Shown: positions 62,401 through 64,000 of the stretch, piece after piece | Position numbering within the stretch: the stretch's first letter is position 1 | Layout of the letters: each line of letters begins with the position of its first letter | Assembly (NCBI GenBank): GCA_004431415.1 | Contig: QPMI01000537.1 | Location: 1 to 64,000 of the forward strand | Length of the DNA: 64,000 nucleotides | Reading direction: 5' to 3' | Origin: Cyanophora paradoxa | Lineage: Eukaryota; Glaucocystophyceae; Cyanophorales; Cyanophoraceae | The notes under the pieces: model-generated | What the model was told of the DNA's origin: nothing | What the model saw: only the letters and a program-made list of their open reading frames with translations | Database searches by the model: none | Position numbers and translations under genes: made by a program

Positions 62401-64000
62401 GCGCGAGGTGGGTTCGTTAGGGGATGGGCGAGCGGAGGAGCAGCCGAGCGGGGTGGGCTTGTTGGGTCCTCCCCTCCACTTCTCCCCCCCCCCCCCCCCC
62501 CCCTCCCCCTCCCCTCCCGCGGCTCGCCTGGGGGTAGGCGCGGAGGGCGAGGTAGGCGTGGAGGCGGGCGACGAGGCCGCCGAGCACCCCCGAGGTCGAC
62601 GTCGCCTCCCACGGGCTCTGCGAACGAAGTTGGAGGGGGCGGGGGCGAATCGGATGAAGGCCAGAAGCCAGCATGATAGATGGATAGATAGCTTAAGATA
62701 CAGATAGAAAGATAGCTTTAGATATGGGGCGGATAGATAGATAGATAGATAGAGAAGAAAGATATGTTGAGATAGATAAAGCAGTTAGATATCTTAAGAT
62801 ACAGAGAAATAGCTGAGGGCACCTGCTGGACGAGCTTGAGCTCGGGGGCGCCGCCCCCCGCCTCGAGCATGAAGTCGTGGCGGAGGACGGCGAGCGCCAG
62901 CGGCTGCGGCGACTCCCGCTCGTACGCCACCCGGTACACCTGCGTCCGGGGGCCGAGCGGGCTCAGGTGAGGATGAGCGCGGCGCTGGTGTGGCGGAGGG
63001 CGGGGCTTGGGGGAACTAGGCTGAGAGAGGCTGAGGGCCGCTAGAGATCACTCTAGGGATCACTCAAGGTCTTAAAAGTTCCTTAAGGTCTTAAGGGAGG
63101 GCGGGGCGGGGCCGGGGGGCGGGGCGCCTTGAGGAGCTGGGCGAGGAACTCGTCGCTGCGGGCCTCCCTGCGCGGTGGAGGGTCAGCGGGTGGGCTGGAA
63201 TCTGGCGCGCCCCCCCCCCCCCCCCCCCCCGCCCAGACTCTAGGACCCGTCCTCGACTCTAGAATCCTGCCCTCCCCGACTCTAGGGGGGCGGGCCCGGG
63301 GGCGCACGGCTCGATGGCGCTGAGGACGAAGCCGAAGTCGGAGGCGGCGCGGTGCACCGCCGCGCTCAGGTCCGCCCCCGCCTCCATCGCCTGCGGGGGG
63401 AGAGGGGGGGCCCGGTTCAGAGAAGAAAGGTGGAGGAAAGGGAGGAAAGGTTGGAGAGGAGGCGGAGGGGAGGCGGAGGGGGCGGGGCTGGGCCTGGGCG
63501 AAGGAGGGGCGGGGGCTAATCTATCTAATCTAATCTAATCTCTAATCTAATCTCTAATCTAATCTCTAATTGGGGCGGGGGCGGGGCGGGGGAAGGCAAG
63601 CCGAGCCAAGCCAAGCTAATCTAATCTAATCTCTAATCTAATCTAATCTCTAATCTAATCTAATCTCTAATCTAATCTAATCTCTAATCTAATCTAATCT
63701 CTAATCTAATCTCTGATTGGGGCGGGGGCGGGGGGGCGGGGCGGGGGGGCGGACCTGGGCGAAGGAGGGGCGGGGGAAGGGCGAGGGGTGCAGCACCAGC
63801 GGCACGTGCCGCGGCGAGCTGCGCGCGCGGGGGTTGGCCGTCGGTCAGCGCACGAACGAACGAACGAACGCGAAGAAGCTCTGGCGGGCGGGGTCCTAAT
63901 CTAATCTCCTATATCAAGCCAAGCTAATCTAATCTAATCCGATCTAATCTCGCCTGGAGAATGTGAGGAGGCCGTGGTGGAGGGCCCAGGAGCGGGCGAC
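59468..64000 (-). CDS. Eukaryotic-type glutathione synthetase-like protein (5' end outside window)
   Basis: Glutathione synthetase joins gamma-glutamylcysteine and glycine using ATP. About 18 short exons on the minus strand follow the eukaryotic enzyme's order: SPRHVPLVLHPSPFPRPSFA (63820-63755), LALAVLRHDFMLE (62885), EATSTSGVLGGLVARLHAYL (62600), WIEHLLWEQ (61290), EGQTVGVVLMRAGYNPR (61075-61025, the substrate-loop RAGY-x-P), RTLIERSSAIKV (60920-60890), GHQLVMSRRVLGVLF (60780), AYVLEERMQSPVV (60120), and an end GFDCIGSAFFTQ with stop at 59468. The glycine-rich ATP loop expected as KPQREGGGNN is not seen intact: the exon at about 60357 reads DKFML and may continue VPVAGPG. It may therefore be divergent or not catalytic. 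Introns commonly start GTACCCC. Confidence 0.6.
62485..62503. repeat. Poly-C run in intron
   Basis: About 19 C in a row lie within an intron of the glutathione synthetase-like gene. A similar run of about 20 C lies at about 63210-63229. Confidence 0.75.
62676..62815. repeat. GATAGATA microsatellite
   Basis: (GATA)n with degenerate TTAAGATA and GATACAGA units lies in an intron of the glutathione synthetase-like gene. Confidence 0.8.
63517..63945. repeat. TCTAATCTAA minisatellite blocks
   Basis: Units of TAATCTAATCTC and TAATCTAATC repeat at 63517-63567, 63617-63716 and again at 63896-63945. They fill introns on both sides of the SPRHVPLVLHPSP exon and are separated by GGGGCGGGGGCGGGG stretches. 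Confidence 0.75.

Overview
The window looks like nuclear DNA of a GC-rich unicellular eukaryote. Genes are split by many short GT-AG introns, often 50-100 nt, GC-rich or with C/G homopolymer cores. Products are eukaryotic: ALG9 mannosyltransferase, a B12D/NDUFA4-like protein, F-box proteins, a six-TM K+ channel, a GBP-type GTPase and a eukaryotic-type glutathione synthetase. Short intron-rich genes, intron families with shared ends and a LINE carrying a Ulp1-type protease suggest an alga (stramenopile or haptophyte). That lineage is an inference.

Layout. 1-2768 (+): GBP-like GTPase, 5' end outside the window. 3218-4762 (-): unrecognised multi-exon gene. About 5868-15355 (-): long gene for a secreted/anchored Ca-binding ectodomain joined to a voltage-gated K+ channel. 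15542-18314 (+): F-box protein, divergent from the channel. 19068-38263: one very large LINE insertion with a 16-17 bp target-site duplication (TSD). 38282-41065 (+): broken gene joining a Ulp1/C48-like protease to a tyrosine recombinase. 42582-45788 (+): WD40 gene. 45907-46831 (-): hypothetical gene. About 47-48.9 kb: repeats, no clear gene. 48955-49631 (+): DUF1772-like membrane protein. 50140-50885 (-): B12D. 51200-55168 (+): second F-box gene. 55474-57862 (-): ALG9. 58321-59093 (+): RRM protein. 59468-64000 (-): glutathione synthetase-like gene, 5' end outside the window.

The main discovery is the LINE. It lies on the minus strand between two copies of ACGGGGCAGGAAAAGA(T). From its 5' end (high coordinate) it has about 24 copies of a ~139 bp GC-rich monomer, a unique leader, a candidate ORF1, and an uninterrupted 3124-codon ORF2. 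ORF2 carries AP endonuclease, reverse transcriptase, RNase H, zinc-knuckle and Ulp1-like protease regions. The 3' UTR has a stem-loop, AATAAA and poly(A). A second, 5'-truncated and frameshifted copy is nested in the leader with its own 12 bp TSD. The host element without the nested copy is about 14.7 kb.

Other themes are introns in three minus-strand genes that share a TTCGTTCGCA(A)G 3' end, mostly with GTACCC-type starts (introner-like); short duplications of exon edges inside neighbouring introns; and three divergent gene pairs with short shared upstream regions. No rRNA, tRNA or CRISPR array could be supported.
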